Assembly: GCF_003752365.1 (NCBI RefSeq)
Contig: NZ_RJUO01000001.1
Location: forward strand, 1 to 64,000
DNA from: Frondihabitans sp. PhB188
GTDB lineage: Bacteria; Actinomycetota; Actinomycetes; Actinomycetales; Microbacteriaceae
DNA length: 64,000 bases
Direction: 5' to 3'
The translations under genes were made by a program, and so were the position numbers. The notes under the pieces are model-generated. The model saw only the letters and a list, made by a program, of their open reading frames with translations, searched no databases and had not been told where the DNA came from. Below, in pieces: positions 19,659 through 27,881 of the stretch. The stretch's first letter is position 1. Every line of letters starts with the position of its first letter.

Positions 19659-21785
19659 GTGACCCACACCCCGCCCGACGCCGACCACGCCGACGCCGAC
19701 GACACCGCGCCGGAGCACGCCGGCCATGACCACGACGCGCACCCCGGCCACGCCGCCGCCGATCACGACGCGCACGGCGGCCACGCCCACCACGACGACG
19801 CGGTGCCCGCTGGCGCCGCCCGCACGAGCGACGCCGGCCCCGCCGCTCACCCGCTCGAGCCGCTGTCGGCGGCCGAGATCGCCGGGGTGGCGCGGATCCT
19901 GCGCCGGGATCAGGGGCTGAAGGCCACTTCGCGGTTCGTCTTCATCGAGACGTTCGACCCGCCCAAGGCGGAGGTCGTCGCCTGGCGGCCCGGCGACGCG
20001 TGGGACCGCCAGGGGTTCGCGGTGATCCGCGAGACGGCCGAGCACGCGACGTACGAGGCGATCGTGTCGCTGACGCAGGACGCCGTGGTGTCGTTCGAGC
20101 ACATCGAGGGCGTGCAGCCGCCGATCACGGTGGAGGAGTTCGACAAGTCCGAGGAGCTGGTGCGCGCCGACCCGCGCTGGCAGGCGGCGATGCGGCTGCG
20201 CGGGGTCGACGACTTCAGCGGCGCCATGATCGACAAGTGGTCGTCGGGCTACACCGGCGAGGGCGACGCCCCGACGCGGCGCCTCGCCCGGCTGCTGACC
20301 TTCGTGCGGCGCGGGCAGTACGACAACGGCTACGCGCACCCCGTCGAGGGCCTGATCGTGACGATCGACATGGACACCTGGGAGGTGCTGGAGGTCGCCG
20401 ACCACGGCGTCGTGCCGCTGCCGCCGACCAACGGCAACTTCGAGGAGGCGCTCTGGTCGCGCGACGGCCAGTACCCGCCGCTCACCGCGGCCCGCGCGCC
20501 GATGAAGCCGATCGAGATCAGCCAGCCCGAGGGGTCGAGCGTGGTGCTCGACGGGCACTCGCTGAGCTGGGGCCCGTGGCGGCTGAACGTCGGCTACACG
20601 CCCCGGGAGGGCGTCGTGCTGCAGGATGTCCGGTACGACGACCACGGCCGCCTGCGGCCGGTGCTCTACCGCGGGTCGGTCGCCGAGATGTACGTGCCCT
20701 ACGGCGACCCCGCGGCTACGCACTGGAACAAGAACGTCTTCGACGAGGGCGAGTACGGCCTCGGAGTGCTCGCGAACTCGCTCGAGCTCGGCTGCGACTG
20801 CGTCGGCGAGATCCTCTACCTCGACGCCGTGGTGAACGACCAGGACGGCGGCGCGATCACGATCCCGAACGGGATCTGCATCCACGAGGAAGACGCCGGC
20901 ATCGGCTGGAAGCACACCGAGTACCGCGACGGCCGCGGCGAGGTGCGCCGCAACCGCCGCCTCGTCATCTCGTTCTTCGTCACCGTCGGCAACTACGACT
21001 ACGGCTTCTACTGGAACCTGCACCTCGACGGCTCCATCGAGCTCGAGGTGAAGCTCACCGGCATCATCTCGACCGGCGCCCTGCTCGAGGGTGCGGTCGC
21101 CCCCGGCGGCGAGCCCGGCTTCGGCACGCAGGTCGCGCCCCAGCTCTACGGCCCGCACCACCAGCACTTCTTCTCGGTGCGCCTCGACATGCAGGTCGAC
21201 GGCCAGTGCAACAACGTCGACGAGCTGAACTCGGCGGCTGTCCCGGCGGGGCCCGAGAACCCGTGGGGGAGCGCGTGGAAGGTGTCGCGCACCCGCCTGA
21301 CCTCCGAGGCCGGCGCGGCCCGCGAGGCGTCGCCGCAGACCGCGCGCACCTGGCTGGTGACGTCGTCCGACACTCTCAACGGCATCGGCGGGCGCCCCGG
21401 CTACCTGATCGAGCCCGGCGCGGCCGCGCCCTTCTTCGCTATGCCCGGGTCGCAGCAGCGCGAGCGCGGAGCCTTCGCGACGAAGCAGCTCTGGGTAACG
21501 CAGTACTCACCCCGCGAGCGGTACGCAGCCGGCGAGTACATCGCGCAGCAGCCCGCCGACCAGGGCGTCTCGCGCTTCATCGAGGGCGACCGGCCGCTCG
21601 AAGACCAGGACGTCGTCTGCTGGTACACCGTCGGCGTGCACCACGTCGTGCGGCCCGAGGACTGGCCCGTGATGCCGGTCGCGCGCGCCGGGTTCCACCT
21701 CAAGCCCGTCGGGTTCTTCGACGGCAACCCCATGCTCGACCTGCCGATGGAGCCGATGGGGGATCACTGCGCGCATCACGCGTGA
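19659..21785 (+). CDS. Copper-containing primary amine oxidase
   Basis: Oxidises primary amines (phenylethylamine or tyramine type) to aldehyde, ammonia and hydrogen peroxide, using copper and the self-made cofactor topaquinone. 708 residues. The Tyr that becomes topaquinone is in TVGNYDYGF (consensus T-x-x-N-Y-D/E). The catalytic Asp region is FDEGEYGLGVLAN with GCDCVGEI following, and copper-binding HQHFFSVRLDM lies nearer the C-terminus. The first 50 residues are unusual: 12 His with many Asp and Ala, a probable metal-binding extension rather than a secretion signal. GTG 19659 has a GGAGGA site at a good distance. Confidence 0.93.
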   Translation: MTHTPPDADHADADDTAPEHAGHDHDAHPGHAAADHDAHGGHAHHDDAVPAGAARTSDAGPAAHPLEPLSAAEIAGVARILRRDQGLKATSRFVFIETFDPPKAEVVAWRPGDAWDRQGFAVIRETAEHATYEAIVSLTQDAVVSFEHIEGVQPPITVEEFDKSEELVRADPRWQAAMRLRGVDDFSGAMIDKWSSGYTGEGDAPTRRLARLLTFVRRGQYDNGYAHPVEGLIVTIDMDTWEVLEVADHGVVPLPPTNGNFEEALWSRDGQYPPLTAARAPMKPIEISQPEGSSVVLDGHSLSWGPWRLNVGYTPREGVVLQDVRYDDHGRLRPVLYRGSVAEMYVPYGDPAATHWNKNVFDEGEYGLGVLANSLELGCDCVGEILYLDAVVNDQDGGAITIPNGICIHEEDAGIGWKHTEYRDGRGEVRRNRRLVISFFVTVGNYDYGFYWNLHLDGSIELEVKLTGIISTGALLEGAVAPGGEPGFGTQVAPQLYGPHHQHFFSVRLDMQVDGQCNNVDELNSAAVPAGPENPWGSAWKVSRTRLTSEAGAAREASPQTARTWLVTSSDTLNGIGGRPGYLIEPGAAAPFFAMPGSQQRERGAFATKQLWVTQYSPRERYAAGEYIAQQPADQGVSRFIEGDRPLEDQDVVCWYTVGVHHVVRPEDWPVMPVARAGFHLKPVGFFDGNPMLDLPMEPMGDHCAHHA

Positions 21786-21799
21786 GGGGCGTCGTCGTC

Positions 21800-21945
21800 G
21801 TCCTTAGCTAAGGACGCCGTGCACACTCACGAGGATTTCGGGCGAATCGTGCATGCCCCACGAGGATCCCGGGGCGCGGGTGCGACGCCGACAAGGACGC
21901 CCCGCCGCGCGATCCTTGCGAACTCGCGGCGCGCGGGGCTGAGCC
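21800..21945. repeat. Intergenic cluster of TCCTTGYG words
   Basis: Between the amine oxidase and the convergent lipoprotein gene lie GTCCTTAGCTAAGGAC (a perfect 16-bp palindrome near 21802), two CACGAGGAT copies, ACAAGGACG and GATCCTTGCGAA. These are variants of the words found near 9.9 kb and 36.6 kb. Probably transcript-end structures. Confidence 0.55.
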
Positions 21946-21982
21946 CGCCGTGCGAGAGGGCCCGCGGGAGCGCCCCGGGTGG

Positions 21983-22369
21983 TCAGTGGGCGCTGGGCAC
22001 CCTAGTGAGTGTCACGAAGTCATCGCCGACGCGGGAGAGCGTCATCGTCGAGTCGTTCTTCGAGAACGTCGCCGTGTAGTCGACGGTGGTGCCGCCCTGC
22101 TCGACCTCGAGCGTGTAGCCGGTGCCGTCCGAGCCCGTGATGTGGCACATGCCCGGCTTCGCGATCTCGATCATGGTCGCGCCCTTGTAGAGCATGTTCG
22201 TGCAGTTTCCGTCGTCGCTGACGGTTTTGTTCGCCGAGCCGTCGCTGGCCCGCCACACGCCCTCGATGCTCGGGTACCCCGTCGAGCACCCCGTCAAAGC
22301 CAGGGCGCAGGAACTCAGGATCGCCACCGCGATCACCGTCGTCGCTGGCTTCACGTGCGTCGCTCTCAT
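21983..22369 (-). CDS. Small lipoprotein of unknown function
   Basis: 128 residues. A signal peptide of about 28 residues ends in the lipobox LALTGC, so the mature protein should be lipid-anchored on the outer face of the membrane. The remainder (IEGVWRASDGSANKTVSDDG onward) looks like a small beta-rich domain with two further Cys that could form a disulphide. No family recognised. Divergent from tRNA-Pro. Confidence 0.75.
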   Translation of the reverse strand: MRATHVKPATTVIAVAILSSCALALTGCSTGYPSIEGVWRASDGSANKTVSDDGNCTNMLYKGATMIEIAKPGMCHITGSDGTGYTLEVEQGGTTVDYTATFSKNDSTMTLSRVGDDFVTLTRVPSAH

Positions 22370-22517
22370 CGTGCCTCCAGCCTACGGCGCGGGTCGGGGG
22401 TCGCCGCACCTCCGCCGATGCAGGAGTGGTTCGGAGCGGGCGCCGGAGTCGGGTATGCTGGTCCGGTTGCCTCGGTCGGGGCAACACCGGGTCGCACTTC
22501 ATCACGAAGAGCAATCT

Positions 22518-22594
<77 letters not shown>

Positions 22595-22617
22595 GTGTCA
22601 GATAACGACGCGCTTGT

Positions 22618-22648
22618 GAAGACGGTCGCCCACGGGCGGCCGTCTTCG
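22618..22648 (+). terminator. Terminator after tRNA-Pro
   Basis: GAAGACGGTCGCCC (22618-22631) pairs with 22634-22647 with one wobble position. It lies 24 bases after the tRNA. Confidence 0.75.
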
Positions 22649-22671
22649 TTCGTGCGGGCGTGGCGCTGCCG

Positions 22672-22730
22672 GCGAGATGGCTCTCGCCGTCGCCTGCGAT
22701 CCGGCACGGCGCCGGCGGAGGCCATCTCGC
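22672..22730. repeat. Inverted repeat GCGAGATGGC
   Basis: GCGAGATGGC at 22672-22681 and its exact complement GCCATCTCGC at 22721-22730 flank a GC-rich loop that is itself able to pair. A near-identical word (GCGAGGTGGC / GCCACCTCGC) fills the gap at 24.1-24.3 kb. Confidence 0.5.
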
Positions 22731-22847
22731 GACAGGTGCGGGGCGCTCCGCCGCGAACCGCCCACGCTGAGACAGGCCCTCCTCCGGGCGGGTACGACAG
22801 AATCAGGACGGGTCGTTGCGACGGCCCCGAGTGAGAGGGCCCTCCGC

Positions 22848-23645
22848 ATGAGCATCGCCGACCTGACCGTCCCCCTGCCCAACGCCCCGGGCGTCGCCAT
22901 GCCCGCCATCGGCTTCGGCACCTGGCAGGTGAACCGCGAGGCGGTCGCCGTGGCTGCGGCGGCCGGCTACCCGGCGTTCGACAGCGCAACGATGTACCAC
23001 ACGGAGCGCGACGTCGCCGCGGGTCTGGCCGACGAGGGCCTCGCCCCGGCCGACCGCTTCCTCACGACGAAGATCTGGCGCACCGACATGTCTGACGGGG
23101 GAGTCCGCCGCGCCTTCCACGCCTCCAGCAAGAACTTCGGAGTCGACGTCGTCGACCTCCTCCTGATCCACTGGCCGCAGAACGCGAAGACCAACCTCGA
23201 GACCTGGCTCGCGATGCAGGAACTCCTCGACGCCGGCCAGGTACGCGCCATCGGGGTCTCGAACTTCGACGCGGCCGACCTCGACGCCCTCGCGAAGGGA
23301 TCGGACGTCGTGCCGGCCGTCAACCAGATCGAGCTGCACCCCCGCCGCCAGCGCGCGCAGCTCGTCGAGGAGAACCGCCAGCGGGGGATCTCGACGACCG
23401 CGTACTCGCCCCTGGGGCAGGGTGGGCCGGTGCTGCGGGATCCTGCGCTGGGTGCCATCGCATCTGATCACGGCGTCACGAGCGCGCAGGTCGCTCTGCG
23501 GTGGCTCGTGCAGAAGGGGATCGTGGCGATTCCGCGGTCGTCGAACCCGGAGCGGATCCGAGAGAACATCGACCTCGACGGGTTCGCCCTCGACGACGAC
23601 GAGATGGCGCGCATCGACGATCTGCCGCGGCAGCTGCGGAACTGA
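22848..23645 (+). CDS. Aldo/keto reductase
   Basis: NADPH-dependent reduction of aldehydes or ketones; 265 residues, a short bacterial AKR5-like form. GFGTWQV starts the barrel. The catalytic tetrad is readable as Asp and Tyr in AFDSATMYHTE, Lys in TTKIW and His in LLLIHWP. The phosphate-binding end is IPRSSNPERIRENIDL. I start at ATG 22848, since the upstream open frame runs through the repeat region and has no family similarity. Monocistronic. Confidence 0.92.
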   Translation: MSIADLTVPLPNAPGVAMPAIGFGTWQVNREAVAVAAAAGYPAFDSATMYHTERDVAAGLADEGLAPADRFLTTKIWRTDMSDGGVRRAFHASSKNFGVDVVDLLLIHWPQNAKTNLETWLAMQELLDAGQVRAIGVSNFDAADLDALAKGSDVVPAVNQIELHPRRQRAQLVEENRQRGISTTAYSPLGQGGPVLRDPALGAIASDHGVTSAQVALRWLVQKGIVAIPRSSNPERIRENIDLDGFALDDDEMARIDDLPRQLRN

Positions 23646-23654
23646 CCGCGCTTC

Positions 23655-24092
23655 TCAGGACTCGCCGTCGTCGACGATGTCGAACACGAGCGCGCCGCGG
23701 CCGCCGGTCTCGAGAAGGGGGCCGACGAACTCCTTGAAGACGGCGTGCTCCGGGTCGAAGAACGCGGGGTCGCTCTGCACGGGGGCGCCGACGTAGTAGT
23801 TGCGGTCGCCCTCCGACGCGAAGGTCACGACGAAGCCGACCTCGAATCCGTGTCCGGCATTCTCGCCGCTCGACTGCGGGCCCGCATCGATCGACACGAT
23901 GTACGGGGCGCCGTCGGGCCGGACCGAGTGGCGCAGCTGCCGGAACCGCCGAGTCACCTCGTCGCGCTGCTCCTGCGTCGCCTCCGGCCCGAAGCGGAAG
24001 AGCACCACGTGCCGGACGCGAGTCGGCCTGTAGTCGCGTGCGGTGAAGGCGGCAGGCCCGACGGATGCCAGCTCGACTGTGAGATCGTCCAT
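23655..24092 (-). CDS. Dabb (stress-responsive A/B barrel) domain protein
   Basis: 145 residues. A small ferredoxin-like barrel domain runs from RHVVLFRFGPEATQEQRDEV through to HAVFKEFVGPLL, the usual Dabb pattern with its conserved central Tyr and Pro. The short C-terminal VFDIVDD tail is extra. Dabb proteins are dimeric and of varied or unknown function. Convergent with the aldo/keto reductase, 9 bases apart. Confidence 0.82.
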   Translation of the reverse strand: MDDLTVELASVGPAAFTARDYRPTRVRHVVLFRFGPEATQEQRDEVTRRFRQLRHSVRPDGAPYIVSIDAGPQSSGENAGHGFEVGFVVTFASEGDRNYYVGAPVQSDPAFFDPEHAVFKEFVGPLLETGGRGALVFDIVDDGES

Positions 24093-24144
24093 GCGGTGAG
24101 GGTATCCGGTTGCAGGGTGGTCTGGCCCGGGCCGTGGGTCGGGC

Positions 24145-24261
24145 GGCGCAAGGTGGCGTTGCCGGTCTAGCGGCGCGAGGTGGCGTTGCCGGTCTAGCCG
24201 CGCGAGGTGGCCTTACGCGTCGGGTCGCGGGCGGCGAGGCGACGGCGGGGGCCACCTCGCC
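24145..24261. repeat. 27-bp direct repeats with an inverted copy
   Basis: A 27-bp unit (GCGAGGTGGCGTTGCCGGTC core) stands at 24145-24171 and 24172-24198, and a third partial copy starts at about 24199. The inverted word GGCCACCTCGCC follows at 24250-24261 and can pair with the third copy. Lies between the DEAD-box helicase stop and the Dabb start, a gap of 282 bases with no gene. Confidence 0.7.
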
Positions 24262-24374
24262 GAAGAGTCCGGGCAGCACAGGAACTGCCGCCGGCAACCC
24301 GCCGCCGCAGCGCACGCCCAACCCCGCCGAGCGCGCGCGCCTGGACGCAACCCGCGGCAGGGCCCGCAGGACTT

Positions 24375-26189
24375 CTAGTAGCGCGGCTTGCGCGCCGGCC
24401 GCTCGTCGCGCGACCCGCGGTCGGACTCGCGCGGCGGACGCGCAGCCCCGGCACCACGGCGATCGGGACGGATCTCGATGAGCTTGCCGCTGATGCGGGT
24501 GTCGGCGAGGCGGTCGAGCATGTCCTGGCCGACCTCCGACGAGAGCTCGACGATCGAGAAGTCGGGGCGGATCTGGATGGCGCCGAAGTCCTCGCGCGAC
24601 AGTCCGCCCTCGTTGGCCAGAGCGCCGACGATCTGACGCGGCTCGACGCGCTGGCGGCGACCGACCTCGATGCGGTAGGCGGTCATCGGCGCGTTCGAGC
24701 GGGGGCGGCGCTCGGGGCGCTCGCCGCGGTCGTCGCGATCGAAGGAGCGAGCCGGACGGTCTCCGTCGCGAGCGGGGCGCTCCTCGCGCGGCGGACGCGC
24801 GGCGCGCTCGGCGGCCGGGTCGAGCAGCAGCGGGGTGTCGCCCTGGGCGACGACGGCGAGGGCGGCGGCGACGTCGGCCTCGGGCACGTCGTGGTGCTCG
24901 ACGTAGTGCGCGATGATGTCGCGGAAGTCCGAGATCCGCGCCTCCTGCGACAGCGCCTCGGTGATCGAGTCGTCGAAGCGGGTCAGGCGGGTCACGTTGA
25001 CGTCTTCGACGGTCGGCAGCTGCATCTGCGTGAGCGGCTGGCGAGTGGCCTTCTCGATCGCACCGAGGAGGCGGCGCTCGCGGGGCGTGACGAAGCTGAT
25101 CGCCGCGCCCGAGCGGCCTGCGCGACCGGTGCGGCCGATGCGGTGGACGTACGACTCGGTGTCGATCGGGATGTCGTAGTTGACGACGTGGCTGATGCGG
25201 TCGACGTCGAGGCCGCGGGCCGCGACGTCGGTGGCGACCAGGATGTCGAGCTTGCCCGACTTGAGCTGGTTGACGGTCCGCTCGCGCTGCGCCTGGGCGA
25301 CGTCTCCCGAGATGGCGGCGGCGGAGTACCCGCGGGCGCGCAGCTTCTCGGCCAGCGTCTCGGTCTCGCTCTTGGTGCGGACGAAGATGATCATGCCCTC
25401 GAAGTTCTCGACCTCGAGGATGCGCGTGAGGGCGTCGACCTTCTGCGGGTACGACACCATCAGGTAGCGCTGGGTGGTGTTGGCCGACGTGGTGGTCTTC
25501 TGCTTGACCGTGATCTCTTCGGCGTCGTTCAGGTACTGCTTCGAGATGCGGCGGATCTGCGACGGCATCGTCGCCGAGAACAGCGCGACCTGCTTGTCGT
25601 CGGGGGTGTCGGCGAGGATCGTCTCGACGTCTTCGGCGAAGCCCATCTTGAGCATCTCGTCGGCCTCGTCGAGCACGAGGTACTTGAGCTCGGACAGGTC
25701 GAGCGTGCCCTTGGCGAGGTGGTCCATGATGCGGCCGGGGGTGCCGACGACGACGTGGACGCCGCGGCGGAGAGCCGACAGCTGCACGCCGTAGGCCTGG
25801 CCGCCGTAGACGGGGAGCACGTGGACCCCGCGCATGCCCGACGCGAACTGCTCGAACGCCTCGCAGACCTGGAGCGCGAGCTCGCGGGTGGGGGAGAGGA
25901 CGAGCGCCTGCGGCTTCTTGGCCGACACATCGAGGCGCGACAGGATGGGGAGCGCGAAGGCGGCGGTCTTGCCGGTTCCGGTCTGGGCGAGGCCGACGAC
26001 GTCGCGGCCGGCGAGCAGCGTCGGGATCGTCGCGGCCTGGATCGCCGACGGCGTCTCATAGCCGATGGAGCGGACGGCCTTCAGGACCTCGTCGCTCAGC
26101 CCCAGGTCGGCGAACGTCACCTGGTCGCTCTCGCCGCTCTCTGCGGCTGCGGGATTCTCGGTCTCGATCGGGGCTTTTTCGTCACTCAC
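24375..26189 (-). CDS. DEAD-box ATP-dependent RNA helicase (DeaD/CsdA type)
   Basis: 604 residues. The Q motif (FADLGLSDEVLKAVRSIGYE) and Walker A AQTGTGKTAAFALP are followed by DEAD in LVLDEADEML, SAT (FSATMP) and motif VI HRIGRTGRAGR. After the helicase core come an Arg-rich linker and a DbpA-like RNA-binding domain (AYRIEVGRRQRVEPRQIVGA). The C-terminal tail is RGG-like. Role: RNA duplex remodelling in ribosome assembly and cold adaptation. Start GTG 26189. Confidence 0.94.
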   Translation of the reverse strand: MSDEKAPIETENPAAAESGESDQVTFADLGLSDEVLKAVRSIGYETPSAIQAATIPTLLAGRDVVGLAQTGTGKTAAFALPILSRLDVSAKKPQALVLSPTRELALQVCEAFEQFASGMRGVHVLPVYGGQAYGVQLSALRRGVHVVVGTPGRIMDHLAKGTLDLSELKYLVLDEADEMLKMGFAEDVETILADTPDDKQVALFSATMPSQIRRISKQYLNDAEEITVKQKTTTSANTTQRYLMVSYPQKVDALTRILEVENFEGMIIFVRTKSETETLAEKLRARGYSAAAISGDVAQAQRERTVNQLKSGKLDILVATDVAARGLDVDRISHVVNYDIPIDTESYVHRIGRTGRAGRSGAAISFVTPRERRLLGAIEKATRQPLTQMQLPTVEDVNVTRLTRFDDSITEALSQEARISDFRDIIAHYVEHHDVPEADVAAALAVVAQGDTPLLLDPAAERAARPPREERPARDGDRPARSFDRDDRGERPERRPRSNAPMTAYRIEVGRRQRVEPRQIVGALANEGGLSREDFGAIQIRPDFSIVELSSEVGQDMLDRLADTRISGKLIEIRPDRRGAGAARPPRESDRGSRDERPARKPRY

Positions 26190-26259
26190 TGTATGAACCG
26201 TAGTCGGTCGGGAGGGGTGGTTGGTGCCGGGGCGGCAATTCAGGCGGGGTGCGGTGCCG

Positions 26260-27693
26260 TCAGGGGCGGGCGGCGGGCTCGTCTTCGGGCGCCGGTGCAG
26301 CTTCGGGAGCTGCAGTTCCTGTGCGCCGTCTGACGAGGAAGGTGACGCCCCAGAGCACGATCCCGATGACGAGGAGGGCGCCGGCGATCTCGTACTGCTC
26401 GTAGCCGCGGCCCGACGACCAGGGCAGGACCAGCCACAGGCAGGCGAGGATCCCGATGACGGGCAGCACGCGGCCGGCGCGGAAGTGGCCGTGCGGCACG
26501 GTGTCGCGCCGCAGCTTGAGGACGACCAGGTTGACCACCGCGAACACGGCGAGCAGCAGCAGCGAGGTGGTTCCGCCGAGCACGGCGACGATCGGCGACT
26601 CGGGCGACAGTGACACGTAGCCGATCAGCAGCAGGCTGATCCCGGTCGTGAAGAGGATTGAGGCCCACGGCGTCTGGTTCTTCGCGTGCACCTTCGACAG
26701 GAAGCCGGGCAGCACGCGCTGCTTGCTCATGCCGTAGAGCAGGCGGCTGGCCATCATCATGTTGATGAGCGCCGAGTTGGCGACGGCGAACATCGAGATG
26801 AACGGCAGCAGCGATCCGATCGGGAATCCCGGCGCCGCCGTCTCGACCACCGTCACCAGGGGCGTCTCGTTGTCGGCGAGCTGGCCGATCGGCACCACGG
26901 CGACCGCGCAGAGCGACACGAGCACGTAGATGACGGCGGTGACGCCGAGGCCGGTGAGCATGACGCGCGGGAAGATCTTCGAGGGGTCCTTCGTCTCTTC
27001 GGCCATGTTGACGCTGTCCTCGAAGCCGACCATCGCGAAGAACGCCAGGCTCGTCGCGGTCGAGATGCTGAGCAGCAGCGCCTTGTCGCCCGGGGTCTCG
27101 AACATGACCACGCGCGAGAAGTCGGCGCGGCCGCCGAAGATGGCGTAGAAGCCGATCAGGATCACCATCACGAGACCCGACAGCTCGACCAGCGTCAGCA
27201 CGACGTTCGCCTTGACGCTCTCGGAGACGCCGCGGAAGTTGATGGCCATCACCAGCAGCATGAAGCCCATCGCGATCAGCATGACCGTGCCGTTGCCGAG
27301 CTCGACGTCGATGCCCGCCGCCAGGTTCGCCGCGAACGCGCGGGAGGCCGTCGCCGCCGAGGTGATGCCCGAGCACATCACGATGAACGTGATGAGGAAC
27401 GTCACGAAGTGGATGCCGAACGCCTTGTGCACGTAGAGCGCGGCGCCGGCGGTCTGCGGGTACTTCGTCACGAGCTCCAGGTACGAGAAGGCCGTCACCA
27501 GCGCGACGCCGAACGCGATGAGGAACGGCAGCCACGCGGCCCCGCCGACCTCCGCCGCGACCTGCCCGGTGAGGGCGTAGACGCCCGTGCCGAGGATGTC
27601 TCCGACGATGAACAGCAGCAGGAGCTTCGGGCCGATCGCCCGCTTGAGCTCCGTCTCCTGCTTGGGCGCGGGCGCTTGGGTCGTTGCAGCCAT
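26260..27693 (-). CDS. APC-family amino acid permease
   Basis: 477 residues with 12 predicted membrane segments. The N-terminal signature KRAIGPKLLLLFIVGDILGT is followed by GVYALTGQVA, the unwound helix 1 of APC transporters, and later by MVGFEDSVNMAEETKDPSK. Most like the YfnA/CAT group of cationic or neutral amino acid carriers. Start ATG 27693 keeps the usual short polar N-terminus; the frame is open 174 bases further but into noncoding-looking DNA. Divergent from the BCCT gene. Confidence 0.9.
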   Translation of the reverse strand: MAATTQAPAPKQETELKRAIGPKLLLLFIVGDILGTGVYALTGQVAAEVGGAAWLPFLIAFGVALVTAFSYLELVTKYPQTAGAALYVHKAFGIHFVTFLITFIVMCSGITSAATASRAFAANLAAGIDVELGNGTVMLIAMGFMLLVMAINFRGVSESVKANVVLTLVELSGLVMVILIGFYAIFGGRADFSRVVMFETPGDKALLLSISTATSLAFFAMVGFEDSVNMAEETKDPSKIFPRVMLTGLGVTAVIYVLVSLCAVAVVPIGQLADNETPLVTVVETAAPGFPIGSLLPFISMFAVANSALINMMMASRLLYGMSKQRVLPGFLSKVHAKNQTPWASILFTTGISLLLIGYVSLSPESPIVAVLGGTTSLLLLAVFAVVNLVVLKLRRDTVPHGHFRAGRVLPVIGILACLWLVLPWSSGRGYEQYEIAGALLVIGIVLWGVTFLVRRRTGTAAPEAAPAPEDEPAARP

Positions 27694-27881
27694 GAGGACC
27701 TCCGGAGTATCTACTGCTCGGGTCGTGCGATTCGGGCCATCCTGCCCTCGTGGTTTTCGCGCGGTTACGTCTGCGGGGGAGATTGCAGATCGTGCAGTTC
27801 TGCTTCTGCGCAGGAACTCGCTGCCGCGACTCGTGGCATACTCCATTTCAGTGGGCTCACCTCCCACGGATCGGGGTCGGA

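Noticed and set aside
18267-21167. A 966-codon open frame on the minus strand across the MFS and amine oxidase genes, and similar frames at 5699-8497 and 32356-35499
   Set aside because: Typical shadows of high-GC genes: composition is Arg/Ala/Asp/Val-rich without motifs, and the opposite strand has well-supported genes throughout.
22848-23645. Longer aldo/keto reductase start at 22677
   Set aside because: The extra 57 residues are Arg-rich, pass through an inverted repeat and have no place in the family fold.
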